A stretch of 64,000 bases of DNA from Sabulitectum sp964386635 (GTDB lineage Bacteria; Fermentibacterota; Fermentibacteria; Fermentibacterales; JCC-6), in contig CAYLRO010000009.1 in NCBI GenBank assembly GCA_964386635.1, positions 14,720 through 78,719 of the forward strand. Reading direction: 5' to 3'. The position numbers and the translations under genes were made by a program. Below, piece after piece: positions 16,368 to 25,822 of this stretch. The notes below the pieces were generated by a model. The model saw only the letters and a list, made by a program, of their open reading frames with translations. It had not been told where the DNA came from and made no database searches. Each line of letters begins with the position of its first letter. Position 1 is the first letter of the stretch.

Positions 16368-17117
16368 TCAGGGCTTCAGGGTGTATGCCTCCGGCATCAC
16401 TGCCTCACACAAAACAGAAGGAGCTACCGGATAGAGTGAACCGGAAGTCTCGAACATTTCTTTCAGGGATGGAATAATGATTTCTTTCATCTTTCTGAAC
16501 GGAGCTGTAAACACCATTTCATGGTTCTGGGTGCCGCCAAACCTTCTGTCGCCTGCACATGGGAGCCCGAGAACAGCTCTGTTTTTCTCCATTGCAAGAC
16601 CAATGGAGCTGCACACTGCTGCTTCTGCCACTGTGTCACCCAGAGTTGCCTCTCCTTCGGTCCAGGCGTTGGCATGAACAAGCCGCATTACCTGAGCAGG
16701 GTTGCCGTACACCACCACGGCGGATGGGGTGAACCGGGCATCCCGGAGGGGTGCAAATTGAATGGCTGACCATGGTACGCTGCTGTCACCTTTTTTGAAT
16801 GTGTTTTTGAAGAACTCTCTTCCTGCTTCAGCACTGGCAGCATACTTGCCCAGGGCAGCAGTGCCGTGGGTGAATTCCTCAGGTGTAGCCACAAGACCCA
16901 CGCATGCAGCTCCGATTGCACATACCATTCTATCTGGAACTCCTGAGGAGTATTCACCTCTGTGTCTCGCAAGGGAGATAAGCTGGCAGTTGTTAACCTT
17001 CAGCTCCAGAGGCTCTTTCAGGGGTCTCTCCCCTCTGGGTACAAGACCCACGGCGACAGGAAGTGTATCAAGTTTCAAAATACTGCAGAGAAGCTGATCC
17101 ATTTCCAACGGTTCCAT
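16368..17117 (-). CDS. DUF169 family protein
   Basis: 249 residues from ATG 17117 (AAGGA 5-6 nt upstream). It matches the DUF169 pattern: TLPVAVGLVPRGERPL, then NNCQLISLARHRGEYSSG, RMVCAIGAACVGL and VVVYGNPAQVMRLVHA, and late GLPCAGDRRFGGTQNHEMVFTAP. Several cysteines are spaced as in the family (C44, C66, C71 and a late Cys in LPCAG), which suggests a metal or cluster site, but no function is established that I know of. It begins 2 nt after the end of the large GGDEF-NTPase gene, so the two are likely co-transcribed. A short inverted repeat ACCCTG/CAGGGT overlaps its stop. Confidence 0.8.
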   Translation of the reverse strand: MEPLEMDQLLCSILKLDTLPVAVGLVPRGERPLKEPLELKVNNCQLISLARHRGEYSSGVPDRMVCAIGAACVGLVATPEEFTHGTAALGKYAASAEAGREFFKNTFKKGDSSVPWSAIQFAPLRDARFTPSAVVVYGNPAQVMRLVHANAWTEGEATLGDTVAEAAVCSSIGLAMEKNRAVLGLPCAGDRRFGGTQNHEMVFTAPFRKMKEIIIPSLKEMFETSGSLYPVAPSVLCEAVMPEAYTLKP

Positions 17118-17119
17118 GG

Positions 17120-20100
17120 CTATCCTTTCCTGTAAACACTGTCGAGACCGGGGGTTCTGTCCCGGGTATAGATCGCAAGAAGTTCCTGAAGGGAAAGCTC
17201 TGCCGCCGAGTCCTTCTCTTTTCCCACGAACTCGGATCCTTTTTCCCTGCGAATCTTCTGAAGAAGCTCCATGCAGAAACTGTGACTTTCCGCATCTCCC
17301 GAGGGTGAATGAAGAAGAGCAATAGCTGTGGAAGCTGCTCTGGCAGTAAGTCCTTTCAGATAATCAAGTTCAGCAAAACCATAAATTACTCTCAGCAGAA
17401 CCGGATTGTTTCCGGACCTCGATGCTGTTTCTGCGGCTCTGACAAGAAAAAGCTCTGCTCTGTCAGCATCACCGTTCTTCAGATGGTGGAATGCAAGTCC
17501 GCTGAGCGAACCGGCAATTACACTCTCGTCATGAACCTTCTCGCCAAGAACCAGGGCTTCGGAATAATTCTTCTGCACATCTTTGTCCAGACCGGTCATC
17601 TGCTTCAGAACAGCCATGTTCATTTTAATACCGGCCTGACCTCTGACACTGCCTATCCTTTTGAAGTAATCAGAAGCTCTGGAGTAGTGTTGCTCAGCCT
17701 GATCATAATCTCCCTGGCTTGCTTCGATTCCGGCAATCTGATTCAGTGCCATGGCCACCTTCCCTGTGTACCCTGCAGTTTTCACAGCTGAAAGGTAGCC
17801 AAGAAATGACTCTCTGGCTCTTCTGTTGTCACCTTCTGAGGCAGCAAGATTTCCCATGTAAAGCTTTGTGCGCCATTCTCCGATTCTGTATCCTTCTGCC
17901 CGACATCTTTCTGCAAGCGGAGGCAGCACCTTCCGTACTTCAGCATAGTTTCCGCATTGAAGGTTGTACTGCACCAGAGTGAGTTCTGCTTCAAGAATGT
18001 CTTCTGTTTGCTGGTTTTTTCTGAATATTTCCAATGCTTTGTTCAGGTGATCAGAAGCTCCTGTGAGAGCTCCCTTTTCCACAAGGATCATTCCGCAGGT
18101 GAGAAGAACCCGTCCCCGATCAATATCAGAGAGATCTCCGCTCCGGTTCAATGCTGAGGCAATCAGTTTGTCGTAGAGATTCGCCCGTCCTATCCTGAAT
18201 GCAAGAATTGCCTGTGAAGCCAGTGTCAATGCCGCAAGACCGGGACTCATTAAGTCTCCAGCACCCTGCAGGGCCTCTTCCATCATGTTGAATCCTGTTC
18301 TGAATCGGCCTCTGTCATTGCAGTAAAGAGTAAGAGGACGAAGCATCTGCCTGAGAAATCTGAACCTCTTCTTCTCAACAGCAAGTTTCCATGCCAGCGA
18401 GATGTCTTCGAATGAGGATCTGATCCCGTCCAGACCTCTCGCAGCCTCATGCCCGGTTCTGATCATTTCACCGAGAAAAGCGGTTCTTGATGCAAAGTAC
18501 CTGCAATGCATTTCCCTGGCCACTTCAAGACCCCTTGAAAACGGGCTGTTCTCCTGTATGATGAAATCTCTTGTCATGGCAGGGATGTGTATTCCCATGT
18601 CATCTCTGAGAAGAAAGGATCTGTCCACAAGTGAAAGAACAAGATCCGGAGATATGTCTGATATCTCTTCTGCTTCCTCAACGGTGAAGTGCCCTGCAAA
18701 TACAGTCAATCTGGCAAGCGCATTTTTATCCATAGCCGAAAGATGGTCCCAGGATTGCTGGAAGATGTCAGAGAGGCCTTCGCTTCCGCTGCTGTCGCTG
18801 GAACCTCCCAGGAATGAGGGATTTGCTCTGATCCTTCTGCAGATTGCCGCCAGAGACATCACCCTTGTCCAGGAAGCTGCCATTTCAATAGCAAGAGGAG
18901 CGCCTCCGAGAAGTCTGCAGATCTCCTCAACAATACTTAACTTCATCTCCTCCGGGAACTTCAGACCTGCCAGCCTTTCAGCGGTCTGGATGAAAATGCT
19001 TGCGGCATCTGAAGGAGTTTCACTGTCAGGTTTGAATGTGGATACTCCTTCAACTGCAACTACCACCTCCTGTGGAATCTCAAGCACAGACCTGGAAGTG
19101 GCAATAATGGTTATTCCAGGACAACTGCCCAGAAGTTCAGACACAAAAGGAGACAGATCAGTATCAGCATCGATGAGAAGAAGCAGAAGTCTGGAATTCT
19201 CTATAAAGGAGATGATTGTGTCGGTTGCATTTCTTCCTGAAGGCAGTGAGAGTCTGGAGGCAAGTCTTACAGGAACAGGTATATCTCCCGGAGAACAATC
19301 CACCATGCAGATACCTGCAGGAAACATGAACTCATTCCTGCCGGCTGCCCGTATTGCAAGCCTTCTGCTTCCCATGCCGCTCATACCCCGAAGAGTGATG
19401 AGCCTGCATCCGTCATTAATGAGAACCCTGATCCGTTCAAGTTCTGATTCTCTGCCGAGAAATAGAGTGAGATCCACAGGAAGATTATTGATCTCAGCAG
19501 CACTTCCGAACTCCATTCTGCTTCCCAGCGGGAACTCCCTGTAATCCTCCTCCACTGAGAAACTTCCGTTCCGCCGAACGATGAATCCCCGCCTCTCAAG
19601 ATGATTCATTCCCTGAATGAACAGGCCGGGCAACCCGCCGGTCTCGCTGTGAAACCATTCAAGGAACTCATCCGGAGGATTCCACATCATTACTGCTCTG
19701 AACCAGGCTCTGCAATCCTCAAGAGTTATTGAACCAAGTCTCACTGATGCTGTAACTCCTCCGAAACCGCCACCTTCAACTGCAGCAGATCTTTCAGTTG
19801 ATGCTGCTATGATCATCCAGCCGCTGAATTCATCATAGAATTCCGAGAGCATCTGGATGGAAGCTCTGTCCATTGCATGAATATCCATGAGAAAAACACC
19901 TATGCTCATGGAAGAACCGGGGAATCGGTGGAGCGCCTGTCTCACCATTTCAGGGTCTGCAGTACACTCAAGAGCACCGGATAAAGCTGAAAGAGGCGAA
20001 TTGGTTTCGCCGCTTCCGGTTACTTTCAGAAGCCTGTAATCACCAAGGGAAAGATAGGAAGCAGCTGCCTCCAGGAAGCAGCTTTTCCCTGAACCGTCAG

Positions 20101-20728
20101 GGCCAAGCACCATGAAGAATCCCCGGCCTTTTTCAGCAGACTCCTGGGCAAATGCCATGAATGACGCAAGCTCTTTTTCCCGCCCGAGAAGCCTTCCATC
20201 GTTTAAGGCAGTATCCATCCGTTCACCTGCGGGATCGTCATGAAGTACAACCCTGTTTCTTCCGAATCTTTTTGCTGCATAGAGTCGTCTGTCTGCGGCA
20301 TCAAACAGCTCCCTGGCTGTAAGACCATCTTCAGGAAACTGTGCCACACCTATACTGAGAGTGAGAGAAAGAGGAGGATTTCCCTGGAAAACATTCATTG
20401 AACAGGTCTCCAGCAGACGTTTTGCAAAAATGCCTGCTTCCTTTTTATCAGCACCGGGAAGCAGAACAGTGAACTCGTCCCCGCCGTATCTGAAGAGAAG
20501 GTCTTCTTCTCGGGTAACTTTCCTGGCGCGTTCTCCGAATTCGGTGAGTATTTCATCACCTCTGCTGTGTCCAAAACCATCGTTGATGCTTTTGAAGTGA
20601 TCAATATCAATAACTGCAAGAGAGAATATTCTTGTATCTCCGGAGTCTGCAGATACCAGCTCCGAAAGCTGTCTTGAGAACGAATCCCTTTTCATCAGCC
20701 CGGTGAGGGCATCAAGGTTCCCAGGCAC
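17120..20728 (-). CDS. GGDEF diguanylate cyclase fused to two STAND/AAA-like NTPase modules and TPR repeats
   Basis: About 1200 residues. GTG 20728 is preferred (GGAAGGGA upstream, 30-odd nt after a promoter); GTG 20761 is the longer alternative. The N-terminal GGDEF domain is intact: DALTGLMKRDSF, DIDHFKSINDGFGH, the inhibitory I-site REED (73-76), then RYGGDEF (GGDEF 82-86) and LSIGVAQFPEDG. An AAA_16-like module follows, with Walker A GPDGSGKS (209-216) and a Walker-B-like VFLMDIHAMD. A second COG3903/NB-ARC-like module starts FLGRESELERI. Its P-loop, GMSGMGSRR, lacks the Lys, while TSRSVLEIPQE and GGAPLAIEMA are conserved. The C-terminal 400 residues are TPR helices. I infer a cytoplasmic sensor that couples NTP and partner binding to c-di-GMP synthesis. 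Confidence 0.88.
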   Translation of the reverse strand: MPGNLDALTGLMKRDSFSRQLSELVSADSGDTRIFSLAVIDIDHFKSINDGFGHSRGDEILTEFGERARKVTREEDLLFRYGGDEFTVLLPGADKKEAGIFAKRLLETCSMNVFQGNPPLSLTLSIGVAQFPEDGLTARELFDAADRRLYAAKRFGRNRVVLHDDPAGERMDTALNDGRLLGREKELASFMAFAQESAEKGRGFFMVLGPDGSGKSCFLEAAASYLSLGDYRLLKVTGSGETNSPLSALSGALECTADPEMVRQALHRFPGSSMSIGVFLMDIHAMDRASIQMLSEFYDEFSGWMIIAASTERSAAVEGGGFGGVTASVRLGSITLEDCRAWFRAVMMWNPPDEFLEWFHSETGGLPGLFIQGMNHLERRGFIVRRNGSFSVEEDYREFPLGSRMEFGSAAEINNLPVDLTLFLGRESELERIRVLINDGCRLITLRGMSGMGSRRLAIRAAGRNEFMFPAGICMVDCSPGDIPVPVRLASRLSLPSGRNATDTIISFIENSRLLLLLIDADTDLSPFVSELLGSCPGITIIATSRSVLEIPQEVVVAVEGVSTFKPDSETPSDAASIFIQTAERLAGLKFPEEMKLSIVEEICRLLGGAPLAIEMAASWTRVMSLAAICRRIRANPSFLGGSSDSSGSEGLSDIFQQSWDHLSAMDKNALARLTVFAGHFTVEEAEEISDISPDLVLSLVDRSFLLRDDMGIHIPAMTRDFIIQENSPFSRGLEVAREMHCRYFASRTAFLGEMIRTGHEAARGLDGIRSSFEDISLAWKLAVEKKRFRFLRQMLRPLTLYCNDRGRFRTGFNMMEEALQGAGDLMSPGLAALTLASQAILAFRIGRANLYDKLIASALNRSGDLSDIDRGRVLLTCGMILVEKGALTGASDHLNKALEIFRKNQQTEDILEAELTLVQYNLQCGNYAEVRKVLPPLAERCRAEGYRIGEWRTKLYMGNLAASEGDNRRARESFLGYLSAVKTAGYTGKVAMALNQIAGIEASQGDYDQAEQHYSRASDYFKRIGSVRGQAGIKMNMAVLKQMTGLDKDVQKNYSEALVLGEKVHDESVIAGSLSGLAFHHLKNGDADRAELFLVRAAETASRSGNNPVLLRVIYGFAELDYLKGLTARAASTAIALLHSPSGDAESHSFCMELLQKIRREKGSEFVGKEKDSAAELSLQELLAIYTRDRTPGLDSVYRKG

Positions 20729-20767
20729 CTGGTCCCTTCCAGTAAAATGAATATCTCTCACTTACAA

Positions 20768-20796
20768 GTTATACCCAGAAACCCGCTGTATGAAAA
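20768..20796 (-). promoter_or_regulatory. predicted promoter for the GGDEF-NTPase-TPR gene
   Basis: Minus strand: TTTTCA (20791-20796), a 17-nt spacer and TATAAC (20768-20773). Transcription would start near 20761, which favours GTG 20728 with its SD over GTG 20761 as start codon. Confidence 0.45.
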
Positions 20797-20800
20797 GTTG

Positions 20801-21544
20801 TCAGTCTCTTGTAAAAAAGTCCATGACATCAGCTGGAGATGTTCCGGTGACTCTGAAAAACAGGTTCTGCAGATCATCACCTGACAACTCTCCTGAAGAG
20901 ATTGTTCTGATAAGACGGCCCTGGTGTATTATCCCGAATCTGCTGCAGTGCACAGAGGCAACAGGCAGTGTGTGCGTGGAAATAAGAACAACGGCTCCGT
21001 TTTCAGCAGCCGACTCAACCATTCTCCAGAAAGTTGCCGCGGCAGGGGGATCAAGGCCAACCAGAGGCTCATCAATCACATACAGGTCAGGTTTTGCTGT
21101 AAACGCTCCTGAAAGAACCACTCGCTGTATCATACCGTGAGAGTAGGAACCTGATCGTCCGTCTATCCAGCCGTCCATTTCAAACACCCTGACACAGAGT
21201 TCTATCCTTTTCTCAAGCAGATCTCTGCTTATTCCTCTGAGACGTCCGGTATAAAGGAGGTACTCCCTCCCTGACATATGCTCAAATACAGTTGGTTCAT
21301 CAGGCACATATGCAATCCGGTGTCTTACCTTATCCGCCGGTGATCCATCCAGTCTGGCGAATCCGCTGTCAGGAATGATCAGTCCTGCTATCATTTTCAA
21401 TGTAGTGGTTTTCCCGGCTCCGTTTGGCCCCAGAAGGCCGAATATCTCACCTCTGCCTACTGAAAAGGACAACGAATCAACTGCCTTTTTTTCTCCGTAG
21501 CTTCTTGTAATGCCCTCAAGGGACAGTCCCATCAGATTACTCAT
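20801..21544 (-). CDS. ABC transporter ATP-binding protein (ABC-2 type exporter family)
   Basis: 247 residues from ATG 21544, overlapping the ftsY stop by 8 nt. It has a complete nucleotide-binding domain: Walker A LLGPNGAGKTTTLK, Q-loop region YVPDEPTVFEHMSG, signature SYSHGMIQRV (a common ABC-2 variant of LSGGQ), Walker B LYVIDEPLVGLDPP and H-loop LISTHTLP. Such ATPases pair with an ABC-2 permease for export of drugs, polysaccharides or Na+, or act in gliding and envelope systems. No permease gene is next to it, so the partner must be encoded elsewhere. It is the last gene of the ftsY/smc run. Confidence 0.9.
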   Translation of the reverse strand: MSNLMGLSLEGITRSYGEKKAVDSLSFSVGRGEIFGLLGPNGAGKTTTLKMIAGLIIPDSGFARLDGSPADKVRHRIAYVPDEPTVFEHMSGREYLLYTGRLRGISRDLLEKRIELCVRVFEMDGWIDGRSGSYSHGMIQRVVLSGAFTAKPDLYVIDEPLVGLDPPAAATFWRMVESAAENGAVVLISTHTLPVASVHCSRFGIIHQGRLIRTISSGELSGDDLQNLFFRVTGTSPADVMDFFTRD

Positions 21545-22421
21545 CTTCACCTGTCAGCGCCTGAACAAAATCTGCAGCATTGAACGGAATTAAATCTTCC
21601 GCCCCCTCTCCCACACCTATGAACCTGATTGGGAGAGACAGCTCTCTGGCCATGGCAAATACCGCTCCTCCTTTGGCAGTTCCATCCAATTTGGTTACAG
21701 CAAGATCAGTTACAGGTACGGATTCCATAAATTGCCTGGCTTGAGCAAGAGCGTTCTGACCAACAGTTCCGTCAAGAACCAGAAGAACCCTGTGGGGAGC
21801 GCCTTCCATTGCTTTACCCGTGACCCGGTAAACTTTTGCCAGTTCGTCCATCAGACCCTTCTGTGTAGGCAGTCTGCCGGCTGTATCTATTATCAGTCTG
21901 CTGTAATCTCCTGCCACTGATTTCCTTACAGCATCAAATGTCACAGCCCCGGGGTCGGAGCCTTCAGGGGCTCTGAAAACGCTGATACCCAGTCTTTCTC
22001 CCCAGAGAGAAAGCTGTTCACCCGCTGCAGCTCTGTAGGTATCCGCACATGCCATGAGAACCTTTTCCCCCTGAAGTGAATACAGGGCGGCAAGTCTTGC
22101 AATTGTTGTTGTCTTTCCTGCACCGTTTACTCCCACCACCATTGTAACATCAGGATGAACCCCAACTTCCTCAGGGGGATATTCCGGCATCAGTTCAGTA
22201 AGAACTGAGATCAGTGAAGACCTCCAGCTCAACCCGTTCCTGCCGCACTCTTTTCTGAATCTGTCCAGCACCAGTTCTGTCAGTTCCCAGCCAAGGTCGC
22301 TTCCCAGAAGTATTTCTTCAGCCTCTTCCAGGGTTTCCCTGTCTACGCCGGTTTGAAACACGGAGCCCAGTTTTCTGCTCAGTGCGTCTCTGCTCTTTTT
22401 AAGTCTTTTTCCAAGGTTCAA
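21537..22421 (-). CDS. ftsY: signal recognition particle receptor FtsY
   Basis: 294 residues starting at TTG 22421 inside the smc stop (TTGA overlap); no other start exists before the N-domain. FtsY receives SRP-ribosome complexes at the inner membrane and hydrolyses GTP together with Ffh. N-domain helices (1-90) are followed by the G domain: VVGVNGAGKTTTIARLA (G1), ACADTYRAAAGEQL, IIDTAGRLPTQKGLMDEL (G3), TKLDGTAKGG (G4) and FIGVGEGAEDLIPFN. The acidic A-domain of E. coli FtsY is missing, as in many bacteria. Confidence 0.96.
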   Translation of the reverse strand: MNLGKRLKKSRDALSRKLGSVFQTGVDRETLEEAEEILLGSDLGWELTELVLDRFRKECGRNGLSWRSSLISVLTELMPEYPPEEVGVHPDVTMVVGVNGAGKTTTIARLAALYSLQGEKVLMACADTYRAAAGEQLSLWGERLGISVFRAPEGSDPGAVTFDAVRKSVAGDYSRLIIDTAGRLPTQKGLMDELAKVYRVTGKAMEGAPHRVLLVLDGTVGQNALAQARQFMESVPVTDLAVTKLDGTAKGGAVFAMARELSLPIRFIGVGEGAEDLIPFNAADFVQALTGEDE

Positions 22422-25400
22422 CTGCTTACCATCTCTTCCAGACTGACAGAGGTTATTGTGCTGACCCCTTCCTCCGCCATGGTGATGCCGTAGAGAATAT
22501 CAGAGCCCTCCATCGTTCTCTTGTTGTGAGTAATCACGATGAACTGCGTATCCAGGCTGAAATCCCTTAGAATGGCGATGAACTTGTCGGTGTTGGAATC
22601 ATCGAATGGACCGTCGAGCTCATCCAGCACACAGAAAGGAGATGGTTTCACCAGATAAAGACTGAACAGAAGAGCAACAGCCGTCATTGCTTTCTCTCCC
22701 TCAGAAAGAGCAATAACATTCTTCAGCTTCTTGCCCCTTGGTCTGGCCATGATCTCAATTCCCCCTTCAAGGGGATCATCACCTTCCAGCGAGACTATGT
22801 CACCTTCTCCTCCGCCGAACAGCCTTACAAACATCTCTCTGAAGTGCACCCTGACCTGATCAAATGTCTCCTTGAATCTTGAGGCAGCTTCCTGGTTTAT
22901 CTCGGTAATAGCTCTGGAAAGAGAGGCCCGTGCCTCCTCCAGATCATTTTTCTGTTCACTGAGGTATTCCAGTCTTCTGGAGTTCTCCTCATACTCATTC
23001 ACAGCAAGCATGTTCACAGGTCCAATGCGCTCCAGTGCAGCCTTCTCCGTTTCAAGTCTGCTGTTCACCTCTTCAGCGTTAAGATCAAGGAACGGATTAT
23101 CTTCTGAATTAAGAGAGTCTTCTATTCCCGAAAGCTTTTCCCGGAGAGTTCTGGCTTCTGCTTCCTTCTCCATCATGAGGGATTTGGCTCTCCCCAGTTT
23201 TTCCCTTAACTCCTGAACTTCTTTTTCCACAATGGCTGATCTCTCCATCAATCCGTTTCTCTCAGCAGAACAGCTGCTTCTTCGAGTTTCCGCGTTGCCT
23301 CTGTCCCTTCCCAGTGAGAGTTTTGCCACGTTCAGCTCTTCCAGAGACTGTTCCAAACTGGTAATCTCAGATTCTGAGCTGCTGTTGGATCTGCCCAGTT
23401 CATCTGTTAAATCTTCAACTCTGTCAGCCTCCCGCTTCATCATGAGAATTCTCTGGGCAGTTTCCTCCAGGCGGGTATTCTTTTCCTTCAATTGGAACCC
23501 TGTGCTGTCAGATTCTCTCAAAACTGCTGAATGAACAGTTTCCAGACGGGAAAGTTCTGAGCTGCATTCCTCCTCTCTGTGAAGAAGAACTTCCCTTTCT
23601 TCCTGCATTGAAGTAACAGCTGAAGGGGTTTCTCCAGGCTCCATTTCCGAAGCAGCATGCTGCAGCTCATTCATTTCACATGTGAGTTTTTCGGCTTCGG
23701 CAGTTATTGACTTCTCTTGAGAGAGAGATCGTTCCAGGATAGTTTCCAGACCGGAGAGTTCCTTTTCGCAGGTTCGAATAAGATTTTCCTTCTCTTTACT
23801 CCCTGCAAGAAGAGAATTCTTTCTCTCTGTTAAACTCATCAAAAGCTTCTGATGACTGTCACCGGCTGCTCTGCTCTTGTGAAGAAGTTCTCTGTTTTCC
23901 TCCAGCAGCTGCTGCAGTTCAAGAGAACCTGCATTCTCAGGTGAAACACCTATGCGTACAAATCCCTCAGGCCTGAAAAGGTCACCCTCAGGTGTTACCA
24001 CTGGAATTCCAATACCTGCTTTAAGCCAGCTGCAGGCAGTGTCTCTGTCTGGAGCAAGAACGCCTCTGAGAAGTATTCTGCTGAGAACCTCGCTGCTGCA
24101 GGATTTAACACACTGAGAAAGCGGGACAGCTTCAGGGGGAAGATCAACTGCGTCTCCGCCTGGCAGAATGGCGTGGAGGCTGCCTGTGCCGGGAGCATCA
24201 CCTGGAAGGTCTTCTGAAGGAACAGCATTGTCGAAACCGGACACAAACGCCCCAAGGGCCTTCCCCATTCCCTGGCAGGGCACAATTCGGGATGAGAGAG
24301 TCTTCTCCGGAAGAGCATTATTCAGAATCTCTTCAAGTCTTCTCACCTTCTCACCGAGAACTGCACTTCTCTCAGCTTCTTCCCTGATATTATCAGACAG
24401 CAGAGCCCTCTCAGATTCAAGTGCGGAAATCTGATTTTGTAACTCCAGGAGATCGTCTCTGAACATGTTCATTTTACCCGCAAGAGCATCTCTTTGCTCC
24501 GAGAGAGAAGAGCGTTCCTCCAGAAGCCTGATTCTGCCTGCTTCTGACTCTCTCACAGCCTGTTCAAGCCATGATATCCGCTGTGTTCTGGCTTCCTCTT
24601 CCCTGACTCTCTGCAGGTGCTCACGCCTCCGGTCTTCAATCTGTTTTTCCAGGGCCACACGCCGGTTTTTCACTGAAGCGAGCTCATCCACTGCCCTGCT
24701 TACTGCTGAAGAGGCCTGACTGACCTTTAATTTCACAGCAGAGCATTCCTCTTCAAGTCTTCCTATCTCCGGAACCAGTTCCAATCGTTCCTCATCAAGA
24801 GCCTGAATGTCTCTGCTGTAAATCTCGATTCTTTCCCGTTCTCTGGCAATTCTGGCTCTGTTCTCGGAAATCCTGCGCCGGGAATTTTCTATTTTCTCGG
24901 AAGTTACTGCAATTTCTCTGTCATTGGATGCAAGCTTTGAATCCAGATCAGCACAGATCCTGTGGGCTTCGTCCAGCTTTCCCTGGACAAGGCTGAATTC
25001 CGTTCTCACCCCGGTGAGAACTGTGCTCCTGGCTGAAAGCCCTGCTGTAAGTTTCCCTACGTCAGCCCCTGTCCGGTCAAGTTTCAGGGTGCACTCTTCC
25101 AGTTTTTTTCTTATCTGCAGAGACTCCATGAGGCTCAATGCTTCCCTGAGAGCATTTATGTTCCCTGTTACACGCTCATGTTTTCTGTAGGAAGCAACCT
25201 GCTTCTTCAGGCCCCTGCAGGTTGAATCAACTTCCGCAATAATATCAGTGAGTCTTTCAAGATCAGAAGCGGCAGAGTCAAGTTTCAGCTCGGCTCTGTG
25301 CCGCTGGATCTTGTACTTCACAATACCCGCAGCTTCATCAAAGAGGAACCTGCGATCCTCTGGGCGGCTGGAAAGTATTGTCCCCACCATCTTTGACTCA

Positions 25401-25822
25401 AGAATCCAGTATCCGGTGGAGCCCAGACCTCTGTCCACAACAAGATCAGTTATGTCCATCAGCCTGCATTTTGCACCGTTGATACTGTACTCACTGTCAC
25501 CTGAACGAAAGAGTCTTCTGGAAACAGAAACCTCATCATAATCAAGATCAAGTGCCCTGTCGGAATTGTCAAAAGTCAGGGAAACCTCAGCCATTCCAAG
25601 CTGTTTTCTCTTTGAAGATCCGGTAAAAATTACAGATTCCATTTTTTCAGCCCGAAGCTGTTTGGGACTCTGTGTTCCAAGAACCCATCTTATCGCATCA
25701 GCAATATTGCTTTTACCGCACCCGTTGGGACCGACAATGGATGAAATCCCCTGTTTGAAGTCAATCCTGAAGGGATCAGCAAATGATTTGAATCCTACTA
25801 TCTCAAGACTTTTAAGACGCAT
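22418..25822 (-). CDS. smc: chromosome segregation protein SMC
   Basis: 1134 residues from ATG 25822; a GTG at 25831 is less likely. It organises and segregates chromosomes as a dimer with ScpA/ScpB, which are not in this window. The N-terminal head has Walker A VGPNGCGKSNIADAIRWVLG. Two long coiled coils (about 170-490 and 660-940) flank a hinge (about 500-650, GALGAFVSGFDNAVP-like region with conserved glycines). The C-terminal head has the signature ALSEGEKAMTAVALLFSLY and Walker B FCVLDELDGPFDDSN, close to the usual LDEVDAPLDDAN. Length is normal. The start overlaps the pgsA-like stop by 11 nt and ftsY is coupled downstream, an arrangement known from many bacteria. Confidence 0.96.
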   Translation of the reverse strand: MRLKSLEIVGFKSFADPFRIDFKQGISSIVGPNGCGKSNIADAIRWVLGTQSPKQLRAEKMESVIFTGSSKRKQLGMAEVSLTFDNSDRALDLDYDEVSVSRRLFRSGDSEYSINGAKCRLMDITDLVVDRGLGSTGYWILESKMVGTILSSRPEDRRFLFDEAAGIVKYKIQRHRAELKLDSAASDLERLTDIIAEVDSTCRGLKKQVASYRKHERVTGNINALREALSLMESLQIRKKLEECTLKLDRTGADVGKLTAGLSARSTVLTGVRTEFSLVQGKLDEAHRICADLDSKLASNDREIAVTSEKIENSRRRISENRARIARERERIEIYSRDIQALDEERLELVPEIGRLEEECSAVKLKVSQASSAVSRAVDELASVKNRRVALEKQIEDRRREHLQRVREEEARTQRISWLEQAVRESEAGRIRLLEERSSLSEQRDALAGKMNMFRDDLLELQNQISALESERALLSDNIREEAERSAVLGEKVRRLEEILNNALPEKTLSSRIVPCQGMGKALGAFVSGFDNAVPSEDLPGDAPGTGSLHAILPGGDAVDLPPEAVPLSQCVKSCSSEVLSRILLRGVLAPDRDTACSWLKAGIGIPVVTPEGDLFRPEGFVRIGVSPENAGSLELQQLLEENRELLHKSRAAGDSHQKLLMSLTERKNSLLAGSKEKENLIRTCEKELSGLETILERSLSQEKSITAEAEKLTCEMNELQHAASEMEPGETPSAVTSMQEEREVLLHREEECSSELSRLETVHSAVLRESDSTGFQLKEKNTRLEETAQRILMMKREADRVEDLTDELGRSNSSSESEITSLEQSLEELNVAKLSLGRDRGNAETRRSSCSAERNGLMERSAIVEKEVQELREKLGRAKSLMMEKEAEARTLREKLSGIEDSLNSEDNPFLDLNAEEVNSRLETEKAALERIGPVNMLAVNEYEENSRRLEYLSEQKNDLEEARASLSRAITEINQEAASRFKETFDQVRVHFREMFVRLFGGGEGDIVSLEGDDPLEGGIEIMARPRGKKLKNVIALSEGEKAMTAVALLFSLYLVKPSPFCVLDELDGPFDDSNTDKFIAILRDFSLDTQFIVITHNKRTMEGSDILYGITMAEEGVSTITSVSLEEMVSS

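Noticed and set aside
18402..19544. 380-codon open frame on the plus strand
   Set aside because: It is antisense to the GGDEF-NTPase-TPR gene, has Ser/Arg-rich composition, and no domain or SD; the minus-strand gene explains it.
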